Source: Desulfoluna butyratoxydans (GTDB lineage Bacteria; Desulfobacterota; Desulfobacteria; Desulfobacterales; Desulfolunaceae). Taken from it: a DNA stretch of 64,000 nt. Position 1 is the stretch's first letter. Each line of letters starts with the position of its first letter. Below, in pieces: positions 24,575 through 32,944 of the stretch. The notes beneath the pieces were generated by a model. The model did no database searches. It had not been told where the DNA came from and saw only the letters and a list, made by a program, of their open reading frames with translations. A program made the position numbers and the translations under genes. The DNA lies in the NCBI RefSeq assembly GCF_900699765.1, contig NZ_CAADHO010000003.1:310001-374000 (forward strand), written 5' to 3'.

Positions 24575-26067
24575 CTGTCGTTGAAAAAGCGTTCAAGGGC
24601 GTCTCCTGGCTGGCCCTGTTCCGTCTCTTCAGCCAGCTCTTCTCCTGGGCGGTGACGATCTTCATCGCCCGGGTTCTGGTCCCCGAGGACTACGGGCTCA
24701 TGGTCATGGCCACCATCGTGACGGGCTATGCCGAGATCTTCAACGAGCTGGGCTTGGGGGCCGCCATCATCCAGAAGCAGGACATCGTCACCGAGCACCT
24801 CTCCAGCGTGTTCTGGTTTGCCCTGGGGGTGAGCTGCCTGGTGGCGGCAAGTTGCGTGCCCCTGTCTTACCTGACCGCCTATCTTCTCCGGGAGCCCCGG
24901 GTCGTGCCCCTGACCCAGGCCGTCTCCGTTATTTTCATCCTGTCGGGCCTTCAGATCATCCCCTTGAACCTCATCAAAAAAGAGCTGGGGTTCAAGTTCC
25001 TGGGGTTCATGACCATGGTGGGCACCGTGGTGTCGTGCCTGGGCATGATGATCATCGCCACCCGGGGCGGGGGGGCGTGGACCCTTCTGGGCGGGCGGAT
25101 CATCTCCTTTTCGGTCATCACCGTCTTTGTCTTTGCCAAGACCCGCTATTGCCCCCGGCTGCACTTCAGCTACCGGGAGCTCAAGCCCTATGTTTTCTTC
25201 GGGCTCACCAAGGCCTTCAGCGGGTCTGTTTTTTATGTCTGGGAAAAATCAGACCAGTTCTTTGCCGGGCGCGCGTGGCAGAGCGGGACCCTGGGGTACT
25301 ACTCCCTGGCCCTTCAGCTCTCGAAGATCCCCACGGAAAAGATCGTCTCCCTTATCAACCAGGTGGCCTTCTCCGCCTTTGCCAAGCTCCAGGGAAACAA
25401 GGAGGAGTTCAACCGGTTCTACTTAAGCATCACCAAGGTCTCCATGCTCCTTGTGATTCCCTTTTTTTTGGGGGGCTTTCTCACCGGGGACGTCATCGTC
25501 ACCCTGCTCCTTACGGAGAAGTGGAGCCCCATCATCCATGTGTTCCGATATCTGTGCATCGCCCAGATCTTCATTGCCTTAAACGCCAACAACAGCTTTG
25601 TGCACTTTGCCCAGGGGCGGCCCAAATGGGGGCTTTACTACCAGCTGGCCTGCGCCGTGTGCATGCCCATCTCCTTTTACCTGGTTATCCCTTACGGCCT
25701 TAACGCCATCGTCATCCCGTGGCTCACCGTCAACCCCCTGCTCTGCCTCGGCTGGGTCCTTGTGACCATTCGAAAGATCGGGATCCCGGTCTCCACGTAT
25801 GTTGCCAACATCATGGGGTCTTTGGTGGCGTCTGCTGCCATGGTGTGCGGGGTGACGGCCTTGCGCTACGGGGTGGACTCGGCGCCCTTTGATGTTGCCC
25901 TGGGGGCTGAGCTGGCCCTCTACGTTGTGGTCGGGGGCGTGGCCTATCTGCTGGTTCTTTTCAAGCTGGAGCGAGCCGTCTTCGACAAGGTGGCGGAGTC
26001 TGTCTCCGGGGTGGTGTCGGTGGGCATCAAGCGCCTGCGCATGAGCCATGATGCCACCAAGCCGTAA
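24571..26067 (+). CDS. Polysaccharide repeat-unit flippase (Wzx-like, MOP superfamily)
   Basis: 498 residues, 12-14 predicted membrane helices throughout, with the MOP/Wzx-type N-terminus (ALFRLFSQLFSWAVTIFIAR, VLVPEDYGLMVMATIVTGYA) and mid-protein amphipathic loops. It moves lipid-linked repeat units to the periplasmic side, where the Wzy-like protein at 30568-31848 would polymerise them. Start overlaps the preceding stop by four bases. A 61-bp gap follows. Confidence 0.92.
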   Translation: MTVVEKAFKGVSWLALFRLFSQLFSWAVTIFIARVLVPEDYGLMVMATIVTGYAEIFNELGLGAAIIQKQDIVTEHLSSVFWFALGVSCLVAASCVPLSYLTAYLLREPRVVPLTQAVSVIFILSGLQIIPLNLIKKELGFKFLGFMTMVGTVVSCLGMMIIATRGGGAWTLLGGRIISFSVITVFVFAKTRYCPRLHFSYRELKPYVFFGLTKAFSGSVFYVWEKSDQFFAGRAWQSGTLGYYSLALQLSKIPTEKIVSLINQVAFSAFAKLQGNKEEFNRFYLSITKVSMLLVIPFFLGGFLTGDVIVTLLLTEKWSPIIHVFRYLCIAQIFIALNANNSFVHFAQGRPKWGLYYQLACAVCMPISFYLVIPYGLNAIVIPWLTVNPLLCLGWVLVTIRKIGIPVSTYVANIMGSLVASAAMVCGVTALRYGVDSAPFDVALGAELALYVVVGGVAYLLVLFKLERAVFDKVAESVSGVVSVGIKRLRMSHDATKP

Positions 26068-26128
26068 CCCTTATTAAGGATCGGGCCATGCCGTGGCCCG
26101 GCCGTTGATTTCACGGGGTGTGAAACCG

Positions 26129-27271
26129 ATGAAGAAAAAAAAGATATTTGTCGTGGCCGGGGCCCGTCCCAATTTCATGAAAATTGCGCCCATCGTCCGT
26201 GCCATGGACGCCTCCCCGGCCTTTGAGACCGTGATCGTTCATACCGGTCAGCACTACGACCACAACATGTCCGGTTCCTTTTTCGCGGAGCTGGGCATCC
26301 GGAGGCCGGACCACAACCTGGAGGTGGGGTCCGGCACCCACGCCTTTCAAACCGCTTCGGTTATGATGAAGTTCGAGGAGATCTGCCTGACGGACCGACC
26401 CGATTACGTGATGGTGGTGGGGGACGTCAATTCCACCATTGCCGCTGGCCTTGTGGCCAAAAAACTGGGGGCGAGCCTGATCCATGTGGAGGCGGGCCTG
26501 CGCTCCGGGGACCGATTGATGCCCGAAGAGATCAACCGGCTGGCCACCGATGCCATCACCGATATTTTTTTTACTACGGAAAAGGGCGCCACCGCCAACC
26601 TTGTCTCCACAGGATGCGACCCCGGACGGGTCCACTTTGTGGGCAACGTGATGATCGACAATCTGTTTTACCAGCTGGGCCGGCTTGAGGCCTCGGCGGT
26701 GTCCGGTGAGGTGGCGACCCTGAAGCAGAGCATCCGCGGAAACTACATCTGCCTGACCATGCACCGGCCCTCCAACGTGGACAACCCCGAGGTGCTGGAG
26801 GCCATGCTGGCCGCCCTCGGAGACCTGGCCGGGGAGGTGCCTGTGATCTTTCCCTGCCACCCCCGGTCGCGAAAAAACATCACGCGCTTTGGTCTGGACG
26901 GGTATCTCAGCGAGCCCCCCATCAACGGGGGTACCGTGAAAGAGGGCCTGTTGTGCATGCCGCCCCTGGGCTACAACGATTTTCTCTACCTGTGGAAGGA
27001 CGCGGCCCTGGTCATCACGGACAGCGGCGGGCTCCAGGAGGAGACCACGGCCCTTGAGATCCCCTGCATCACCATCCGGGAAAACACGGAGCGGCCCGTC
27101 ACCGTGGAGGTGGGCTCCAATCTTATCGTGGGCTCCGACGGCGAAAGGCTTAAAGCCGAAAGCCTGAAGGCCCTGTCCGGCCGGTGGAAACCATGCACCG
27201 TGCCGGAGCTGTGGGACGGCCATGCCGGTGAGCGGATCACGTCGGTTCTTGAGGGCGCCTGTGGCATCTAA
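26129..27271 (+). CDS. wecB: UDP-N-acetylglucosamine 2-epimerase (non-hydrolysing)
   Basis: 380 residues. Interconverts UDP-GlcNAc and UDP-ManNAc, giving ManNAc-type sugars for the polymer. Family signatures: VVAGARPNFMKIAPI, HTGQHYDHNMSG, VVGDVNSTIAAGLVA, HVEAGLRSGDRLMPEEINR, CLTMHRPSNVDN and TDSGGLQEETTAL, including the catalytic Asp, Glu and His residues. The frame begins at a GTG at 26093, but the ATG at 26129 starts the usual KKIFVVAGARPN opening. No ManNAc dehydrogenase follows, so ManNAc itself or a later derivative may be used. Confidence 0.93.
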   Translation: MKKKKIFVVAGARPNFMKIAPIVRAMDASPAFETVIVHTGQHYDHNMSGSFFAELGIRRPDHNLEVGSGTHAFQTASVMMKFEEICLTDRPDYVMVVGDVNSTIAAGLVAKKLGASLIHVEAGLRSGDRLMPEEINRLATDAITDIFFTTEKGATANLVSTGCDPGRVHFVGNVMIDNLFYQLGRLEASAVSGEVATLKQSIRGNYICLTMHRPSNVDNPEVLEAMLAALGDLAGEVPVIFPCHPRSRKNITRFGLDGYLSEPPINGGTVKEGLLCMPPLGYNDFLYLWKDAALVITDSGGLQEETTALEIPCITIRENTERPVTVEVGSNLIVGSDGERLKAESLKALSGRWKPCTVPELWDGHAGERITSVLEGACGI

Positions 27272-28547
27272 AAACCTATTGATGGTGTGTTACTACTTTC
27301 CGCCCTTGACCGATGTGGGGTGCAAGCGGAGCGTTGCCTTTGCCACCTACCTGAAAAAGGAGGGCTGGAGCCCCTATGCCCTGAGCGTGAAAAACCCGGA
27401 CAGGCACTACTGCTCCCTGGGCACCGACGCACCTCCGGACGGGGTGCCCGCGGTCTACACCCGGTCCCTTGTCAACCCCATCAAGTTTCTGGGCAAGGCC
27501 AACGGCCTGGTGGACAGAGTCCTCTCCCTGTTCAACAGGGGCGTATCGCGGAACTATTTCTACGAGTTCCTCTGCATCCCAGATTTTTTCGTGGGGTGGG
27601 TGCCGCTGACCGTTGTTCGGGCCGTCAAGCTCATCCGTGCCCACAATATCGAGACCGTCTATGTCTCCTGCTCCCCTTTCAGCGCCGCCCTCATCGGGGT
27701 GGCCTGCCGACGGCTCACCGGCAGGCGGCTGGTCCTTGATTTTCGCGATCCCTTCGGGTTGACGCTGGAGGGCTCCAAGGCCAGCCGCACCAAAGAGAGG
27801 ATTGATGCCTTTTTTGCGAGGCTGTTTCTGAAGCACACCGACCTGCTCATCGTCACCACCGACGAGACCCGGCGGGAGTATGCAGCCCAGTTCCCCCAGT
27901 TCAAAGAGAAGGTGGTCACCGTCCACAACGGCTTTGACGCCACCCATCTGGTGACGGATCAGCCCGAGAAGTTCCACCGGTTCACCATCATCTATACCGG
28001 GCAGTTCTACTACAAGTTCAACCCCTCCCTGAACATGTACGCGGACAACTTCTTTTCGGCCCTGGCCCAGCTGAAGAAGGAAAACAGGATCTGTTCCGAG
28101 ACCTTTCAGTTTCTCTTTTACGGCTCCGAACAGGGGGCGATCCGCGACTATGCGGCCCGCTTCGGGGTGGAGGACCTGGTGACGGTCAACGGCCGGGTGA
28201 GCCACGCAGAGGTGCTGCTGGCCATGCGGCGGTCCCATTTGCAGCTCTTACGCATCATGAAGCTGATGCTCAGCACCAAGCTTTTTGAGGGGATCCCCAT
28301 GAACATCCCGTTTCTGGCCACCATCCCGCCCGGTGAGGCCGAAGAGATCATCCGGCGTTACAGCCCCGGCTCCTATGTCATCACCGAGGACTCTGCGGAG
28401 AAGATCAAAGGGGCCATTGTGGATGCCATGGACAGGTACGCAAAAGGCCCCCTGCCTGACAACCATGTTGAAGAGTTTATGGACTGCTTCTCACGGGAGG
28501 CCCTGACGCAAAAGCTCATGGGCCACCTTACCCCGGATATTTCATGA
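27261..28547 (+). CDS. GT-B fold glycosyltransferase (GT4-like)
   Basis: 428 residues from a GTG at 27261, overlapping the epimerase end, with GAGGG five bases upstream; earlier frame sequence lies inside wecB. Opens with MVCYYFPPLTDVGCKR, the usual GT4 donor-loop start, has VLDFRDPFG and TVHNGFD motifs and a C-terminal STKLFEGIPMNIPFLATI region in place of the typical EX7E block. Cytoplasmic sugar transferase, specificity unknown. Confidence 0.85.
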   Translation: MASKNLLMVCYYFPPLTDVGCKRSVAFATYLKKEGWSPYALSVKNPDRHYCSLGTDAPPDGVPAVYTRSLVNPIKFLGKANGLVDRVLSLFNRGVSRNYFYEFLCIPDFFVGWVPLTVVRAVKLIRAHNIETVYVSCSPFSAALIGVACRRLTGRRLVLDFRDPFGLTLEGSKASRTKERIDAFFARLFLKHTDLLIVTTDETRREYAAQFPQFKEKVVTVHNGFDATHLVTDQPEKFHRFTIIYTGQFYYKFNPSLNMYADNFFSALAQLKKENRICSETFQFLFYGSEQGAIRDYAARFGVEDLVTVNGRVSHAEVLLAMRRSHLQLLRIMKLMLSTKLFEGIPMNIPFLATIPPGEAEEIIRRYSPGSYVITEDSAEKIKGAIVDAMDRYAKGPLPDNHVEEFMDCFSREALTQKLMGHLTPDIS

Positions 28548-29707
28548 GTAAACTGGACCGAGGAGAGCGTGTGATGGAAGGCAACGGCAACAGGAAAAAG
28601 CTGGTCTTTATCGTTCCCCGCCCTTTAAGCAAGGTTTCGGAACTGTCCAAGTACGAGGACCTGTCTGCCCATTTTCAAGGGGTGGTGCTGGGCTCTTGCT
28701 ACGGGCCCATGCTCAAGGTGCGCAAGGCGGGACATTTTCGGTTGATTCTTACGAAAATCCGCTACGACCGGTACCTGATGTACAACATCCTGTTTTTCAT
28801 GCGGTGTGTGGCCTTTGCCCTGGCCTCACGGATGAAAAAGGACCGCTACGACCTGGTGGTTACTTACGATCCGTTGAAAACCGGGGTCTGGGGCGCTGTC
28901 ACCGCCGCCATCTTAAACACGAAGTTCGCCCCGGAGGTCAACGGGGTCTACACATCCCCTGCCGAGTACATGGACGACGCCCATACCCTCTCCGTGAGGC
29001 TGAAAAAATTTTTTTACCCCAGGATCGAGGCCTGGGTCCTTAAAAGGGCCGACGGGGTCAAGCTCCTGTTTCCCACCCAGGTGGATCCCTTCAAACCGGT
29101 GATGAAAACCGACGTTATCCACAGTTTTTCCAATTACGTGCCCATCGACCGGTTTGCCGGGGGAAACGGGACCGAGAACCACGAGGTGCTCTTTGTGGGG
29201 TATCCCTTCAAGCGCAAGGGCGTGGATATTCTCATCGACGCCTTTAAGCGGGTGGCCCCGGAGTTCCCCCAGTGGCGGCTGAAGATCCTCGGCTGGTACC
29301 CGGATCCCCGGGAGCTGGAGGCATGCATGGGCAATCATCCCCAGATAGTCCATCACCCCCCGGTGGAGACCTCGGAGGTTCCGGATCACATCCGGGGGTG
29401 CTCCATTTTTGTGCTGCCCTCCCGGTCGGAAGCCATGGGACGGGTGCTGGTGGAGTCCATGGCCGCCGGAAAACCCCGCATCGGGGCCAACGTGGACGGG
29501 ATCCCCACCGTGATCCGGGACGGGGTGGACGGGGTGCTCTTTGAACCGGAAAACACGGCGGAGCTGTCGGAAAAACTGGCGCAGCTCATGGCGGACAAGG
29601 CCTTGAGGGACGTCCTTGGTGAGGCCGCCCGAAAGCGGGCGTTTACCGAGCATGTGAAGGAAACCTACCTCAACAATGTCGTGAGCTTTTACAACGCCGC
29701 CATGTGA
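28544..29707 (+). CDS. Family 4 glycosyltransferase
   Basis: 387 residues, start overlapping the previous stop (ATGA). GT4 signatures in the C-half: EVLFVGYPFKRKGVDILIDA, LKILGWYPDP and LPSRSEAMGRVLVESMAAGK with the EX7E pair. The N-half is less conserved and carries VVTYDPLKTGVWGAVTAA. One of six glycosyltransferases of the operon. Confidence 0.88.
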   Translation: MSKLDRGERVMEGNGNRKKLVFIVPRPLSKVSELSKYEDLSAHFQGVVLGSCYGPMLKVRKAGHFRLILTKIRYDRYLMYNILFFMRCVAFALASRMKKDRYDLVVTYDPLKTGVWGAVTAAILNTKFAPEVNGVYTSPAEYMDDAHTLSVRLKKFFYPRIEAWVLKRADGVKLLFPTQVDPFKPVMKTDVIHSFSNYVPIDRFAGGNGTENHEVLFVGYPFKRKGVDILIDAFKRVAPEFPQWRLKILGWYPDPRELEACMGNHPQIVHHPPVETSEVPDHIRGCSIFVLPSRSEAMGRVLVESMAAGKPRIGANVDGIPTVIRDGVDGVLFEPENTAELSEKLAQLMADKALRDVLGEAARKRAFTEHVKETYLNNVVSFYNAAM

Positions 29708-29744
29708 GCGTGGCGTTGTGGCAAGACCACGGGAAGGAGGGACC

Positions 29745-30500
29745 ATGAACAGGGCAGGGGTCGGCACGGCGGAGAAAAGGGCAGTGGACCTGTCAAATCA
29801 ACCCGGCACGTATTTTGTCTGGACGCTGCTGTTTTTATGCCTGGCGGCGATTTTTTTCATCATCATGGTGACGGACATGGAGCTCTATCTCCTCCTGGTG
29901 AAGGAGAGCGCCTACACCGAGCTGTTGACGGCGATTCTTTACCTGGCTTCGGGGTTGATGTTCTGGGTCCGGGCCTGGCAGGTGTACCGGGTCGAAAGGT
30001 CCTTTAAAGGGATCGTGTTCTATCTTCTCTTCGGGTTGATGTTTGTGTTTATCGCCGGGGAAGAGGAGAGCTGGGGGCAGTGGATGTTTCATTATGAGGT
30101 TCCGGAGGGCATCACCCGCATCAATGTCCAGAACGAACTCAACGTCCACAACATGGCCTTTTTTTCCAAGTACTCCCACATCTTCAACACCCACCGGCTC
30201 CTGGCGGCCATGGCCGCCATCCTCTTTGTCATCCTTCCCCTGCTGAAGGCGTGGGTCCCCAGGGTGCGGGCCCTCCTTGAGGCCCTGCGGTTTCCCGTGG
30301 CGCCCCTGCTCTGCGTTCCCCTGTTTGTGGTGGCCATTGCCTACGAAAAGGTGGCCATGATGGTTCTGGCCCACTGGTCCCACGCCGAGATCGCCGAGTT
30401 TTTCTATTCCATCGGATTTTTGCTCTATGCCCTGTCGGTCTACACGCGGGCCGACCAAGGGGACCGGAAGCTCCCGAAAGGAAATACCGCCGAAACGTGA
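29745..30500 (+). CDS. Polytopic membrane protein of unknown function with GEEESWGQW motif
   Basis: 251 residues, six to seven membrane helices. The most conserved-looking stretch is FIAGEEESWGQWMF, a Glu-rich motif between helices that I recall in a family of uncharacterised membrane proteins of polysaccharide loci. I tested it as an exosortase because of its size and helices, but it lacks the exosortase Cys, Arg and His signature. ATG at 29745 has GGAGG upstream; an earlier GTG at 29718 is less likely. It sits directly before the Wzy-like gene. Confidence 0.6.
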   Translation: MNRAGVGTAEKRAVDLSNQPGTYFVWTLLFLCLAAIFFIIMVTDMELYLLLVKESAYTELLTAILYLASGLMFWVRAWQVYRVERSFKGIVFYLLFGLMFVFIAGEEESWGQWMFHYEVPEGITRINVQNELNVHNMAFFSKYSHIFNTHRLLAAMAAILFVILPLLKAWVPRVRALLEALRFPVAPLLCVPLFVVAIAYEKVAMMVLAHWSHAEIAEFFYSIGFLLYALSVYTRADQGDRKLPKGNTAET

Positions 30501-30567
30501 GCAGCAACTTATTTACCTGCGGGTCACGGCCCTGAGCCCTGGCCTTGGAAACCGGATCGGAAGGCCT

Positions 30568-31848
30568 ATGTCCAACGTAACGCAACCCGGGTTGACCATG
30601 GAGCGCGGAACCCAGCACGCGTCGTGGTTTTTTTTCACCATGATGTACCTTGTGGTGGATTACGGCAGGCCCCAGGTGGTATTGCCCATCGCCGCCATGC
30701 GGCCCGCCCTGATCCTGACCCTGGTCCTGTGCTTCTACCTTTTGATCAACGGGTACAAAGACTACCTCCAGTACCGACAGGTGTGGCTCATGGGGCTGTT
30801 CATCCTGCTGCTGGCGGCGTACGTTCCCTTTGTCCGCAACCAGTATTACTCCTTTATGGCCTTTAAGACCCAGCTTCTCTACATGCCCTTTGTGCTCTCC
30901 CTTATTGTGTGCGTGGACTCGGTCCGTCGCCTGCGGACCGTCATGACGGTGGGGGTGATCCTGTCGATTTACATCGGCCTGTACTCCATGACCCACGGCT
31001 GGATCGGGCCGGGGCACTACTTTCACGATCAGAATGATCTCTCTTTGTACATGAACATGTGGTTTCCCATCAGCTACTACCTCTATGCCACGGAACGCAG
31101 CCGGAGCCTCCGGCTTCTCTTTCTCGCCGGGGTGGGGGTGGGGCTGCTGACGGTGGTGGGCTCCATGTCCCGTGGGGGCTTTGTGGGGCTGCTGGCGGTG
31201 TGCCTTGCCATGTGTTTTTTCTCAAAGAGAAGGGCGCTTTCCCTTACCCTGGTGGCCCTGGCCTGCGTGGCCGTGGTTCTGTGGGTGGACTCCGGGTACA
31301 TCGATGAGATGGCCACCATCACGGATTTGTCGGAGAGCACCGCAGACACCCGGCTCAAATCCTGGGCAGCAGGCTGGCGGATGTTTCTGGACAATCCCCT
31401 GGGGGTGGGGGGCAACAACTACCCTATCCGTTTTCCCGAATACCAGGGGAATGATTTCCAGAGGAGCATGTGGGGGCGTGCCGCCCACTCCCTCTGGTTT
31501 ACCCTGATTCCGGAGACCGGCATCATCGGAACCCTTCTCTACCTGCTTCTGGTGCACGCCAATGTGAAAGACGTCTTCTGGCTGATCAGGGTGTCGACAT
31601 GGGATGAGGACTGGGACGAAGACGAAGGGGATGATGATGACGAGGCCGAGGATCGCGGATTCCTTCGCGCCCTGGGCCTGGGGTTTATCGTGGCCATGGT
31701 GGGGTTCTTTGCTTCGGCCACCTTTATTTCGGTCCTGTACTACGCCCACTTCTGGTACCTCACCGGGTTGATCATCGTGACGGTCAACGTTGCAGAACCC
31801 CTGGCCGAGGCGTGGGAACCCTCCGAGGCGAGCCATGGGGCCTTTTGA
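30568..31848 (+). CDS. O-antigen ligase/polymerase (Wzy-like) membrane protein
   Basis: 426 residues, about 11 membrane helices, with the Wzy_C/O-antigen-ligase domain: a large periplasmic loop ending in DNPLGVGGNNYPIRFPEYQG and RAAHSLWFTLIPETGIIGTL, the H-x-x-x-x-x-x-x-E-x-G signature. It resembles the ligase-type proteins of exosortase-A loci. Joins repeat units or transfers glycan in the periplasm. Unusual: a loop near residues 350-370 is almost pure Asp/Glu (DWDEDEGDDDDEAED). Start at 30568 chosen for GGAAGG upstream; the open frame begins earlier inside the previous gene. Confidence 0.88.
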   Translation: MSNVTQPGLTMERGTQHASWFFFTMMYLVVDYGRPQVVLPIAAMRPALILTLVLCFYLLINGYKDYLQYRQVWLMGLFILLLAAYVPFVRNQYYSFMAFKTQLLYMPFVLSLIVCVDSVRRLRTVMTVGVILSIYIGLYSMTHGWIGPGHYFHDQNDLSLYMNMWFPISYYLYATERSRSLRLLFLAGVGVGLLTVVGSMSRGGFVGLLAVCLAMCFFSKRRALSLTLVALACVAVVLWVDSGYIDEMATITDLSESTADTRLKSWAAGWRMFLDNPLGVGGNNYPIRFPEYQGNDFQRSMWGRAAHSLWFTLIPETGIIGTLLYLLLVHANVKDVFWLIRVSTWDEDWDEDEGDDDDEAEDRGFLRALGLGFIVAMVGFFASATFISVLYYAHFWYLTGLIIVTVNVAEPLAEAWEPSEASHGAF

Positions 31849-32875
31849 CCTGACGGGCGCCAAAGGCGCCGTGAAGCGGGCCATGGCCTGGGCATACTGC
31901 CGAACGGGGCTCATGGCCCGGAGGCTTGCCGATCTCTCCTTCGGGGCCTATCCCGTTCTCATGTATCATCGCGTGCTCTCCGAATCCGAGGCCGCGGGGA
32001 CCACACAGCCCGGGATGTACGTGACTCCCGAGACCTTTGAGGCCCATGTGGCGTTTCTTAAAGAGCGGTTTGACATTGTCTCCCTTGAAAAAGCCCTTTT
32101 GCTGGCCCTTTCAGCCAACGGTGCCGGATCGGGGCGTCCCTATTGCGTCCTGACCTTCGATGACGGGTGGATCGACTTTTACGAAAACGCCTACCCGATT
32201 CTCATGGGGGCCAGGGCCACGGCCACGGTGTTTTTACCCACCGCTTTTATCGGGGAGGACCGCATCTTCTGGACCGACAGGCTGGTGGCTCTTTACTACG
32301 GGCGCCAGAAGGACGCAGGACCCACCGGGCCCAGCAAGGACAGCCGGGTGAGGGCCCTGGAGGGGCTCAAGGGGCCCGTGGAAGCACAGATCGAAGCTGC
32401 CGCGGCCCTGCTGAAAAAAGAGCCCATAGCAGAGATCGAAAAGGTGCTTACCCGTCTCTCCGAGAGGTGGCAGGTGGGGTTTGACCCGTCAAAACGTGCC
32501 TTTATCAACTGGCAGGAAGTCGAGGAGATGCGGGCCTCGGGCCTGATCACTTTCGGGTCGCACACCCACGGCCACCATCTGCTCACCCTTCTCAGCGACG
32601 AGGAGGTGGCCGAGGAGCTTTCGGTCTCCATGGCACAGCTTTGCGCCAGGGGGGCCGTGGATCCCGGGTTCTTGCCTTTTTGCTATCCCAACGGCAACTG
32701 GAGTCCCGCCGTTGCCCGGCAGGTGGAATCGTGCGGGTTTGCCGCGGCCGTGACCACCGAGTGGGGGTGGAACGACGGAAGAGGCGATGTGTACAGCTTG
32801 AGCAGGATCCCGGTGCATGAGGACATGACGAATTCGGACAGGATGTTCGGCTGCCGGTTGGCGGGCCTTTTGTAA
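31835..32875 (+). CDS. Polysaccharide deacetylase (NodB fold), second copy
   Basis: 346 residues from the ATG at 31835, overlapping the Wzy-like gene by 14 bases. NodB motifs: VLMYHRVL, LTFDDGWIDFYENAYPIL (Asp pair), a helical insert about 170-225, FGSHTHGHHLLTLL (metal histidines) and FCYPNGNWSP. No signal peptide. Different subgroup from the deacetylase at 19818, so the two may act at different sites on the glycan. Confidence 0.9.
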   Translation: MGPFDLTGAKGAVKRAMAWAYCRTGLMARRLADLSFGAYPVLMYHRVLSESEAAGTTQPGMYVTPETFEAHVAFLKERFDIVSLEKALLLALSANGAGSGRPYCVLTFDDGWIDFYENAYPILMGARATATVFLPTAFIGEDRIFWTDRLVALYYGRQKDAGPTGPSKDSRVRALEGLKGPVEAQIEAAAALLKKEPIAEIEKVLTRLSERWQVGFDPSKRAFINWQEVEEMRASGLITFGSHTHGHHLLTLLSDEEVAEELSVSMAQLCARGAVDPGFLPFCYPNGNWSPAVARQVESCGFAAAVTTEWGWNDGRGDVYSLSRIPVHEDMTNSDRMFGCRLAGLL

Positions 32876-32944
32876 GGGCCGTGGGGCGGTGTGTTTTTGC
32901 ATGGGGTTTTGAGGCAAGTCGAAAAAAAACGTGGATGGAGGAAA

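Noticed and set aside
29745..30500. Membrane protein considered as the missing exosortase
   Set aside because: It has enough helices but none of the conserved Cys, Arg and His positions; its conserved motif is GEEESWGQW instead.
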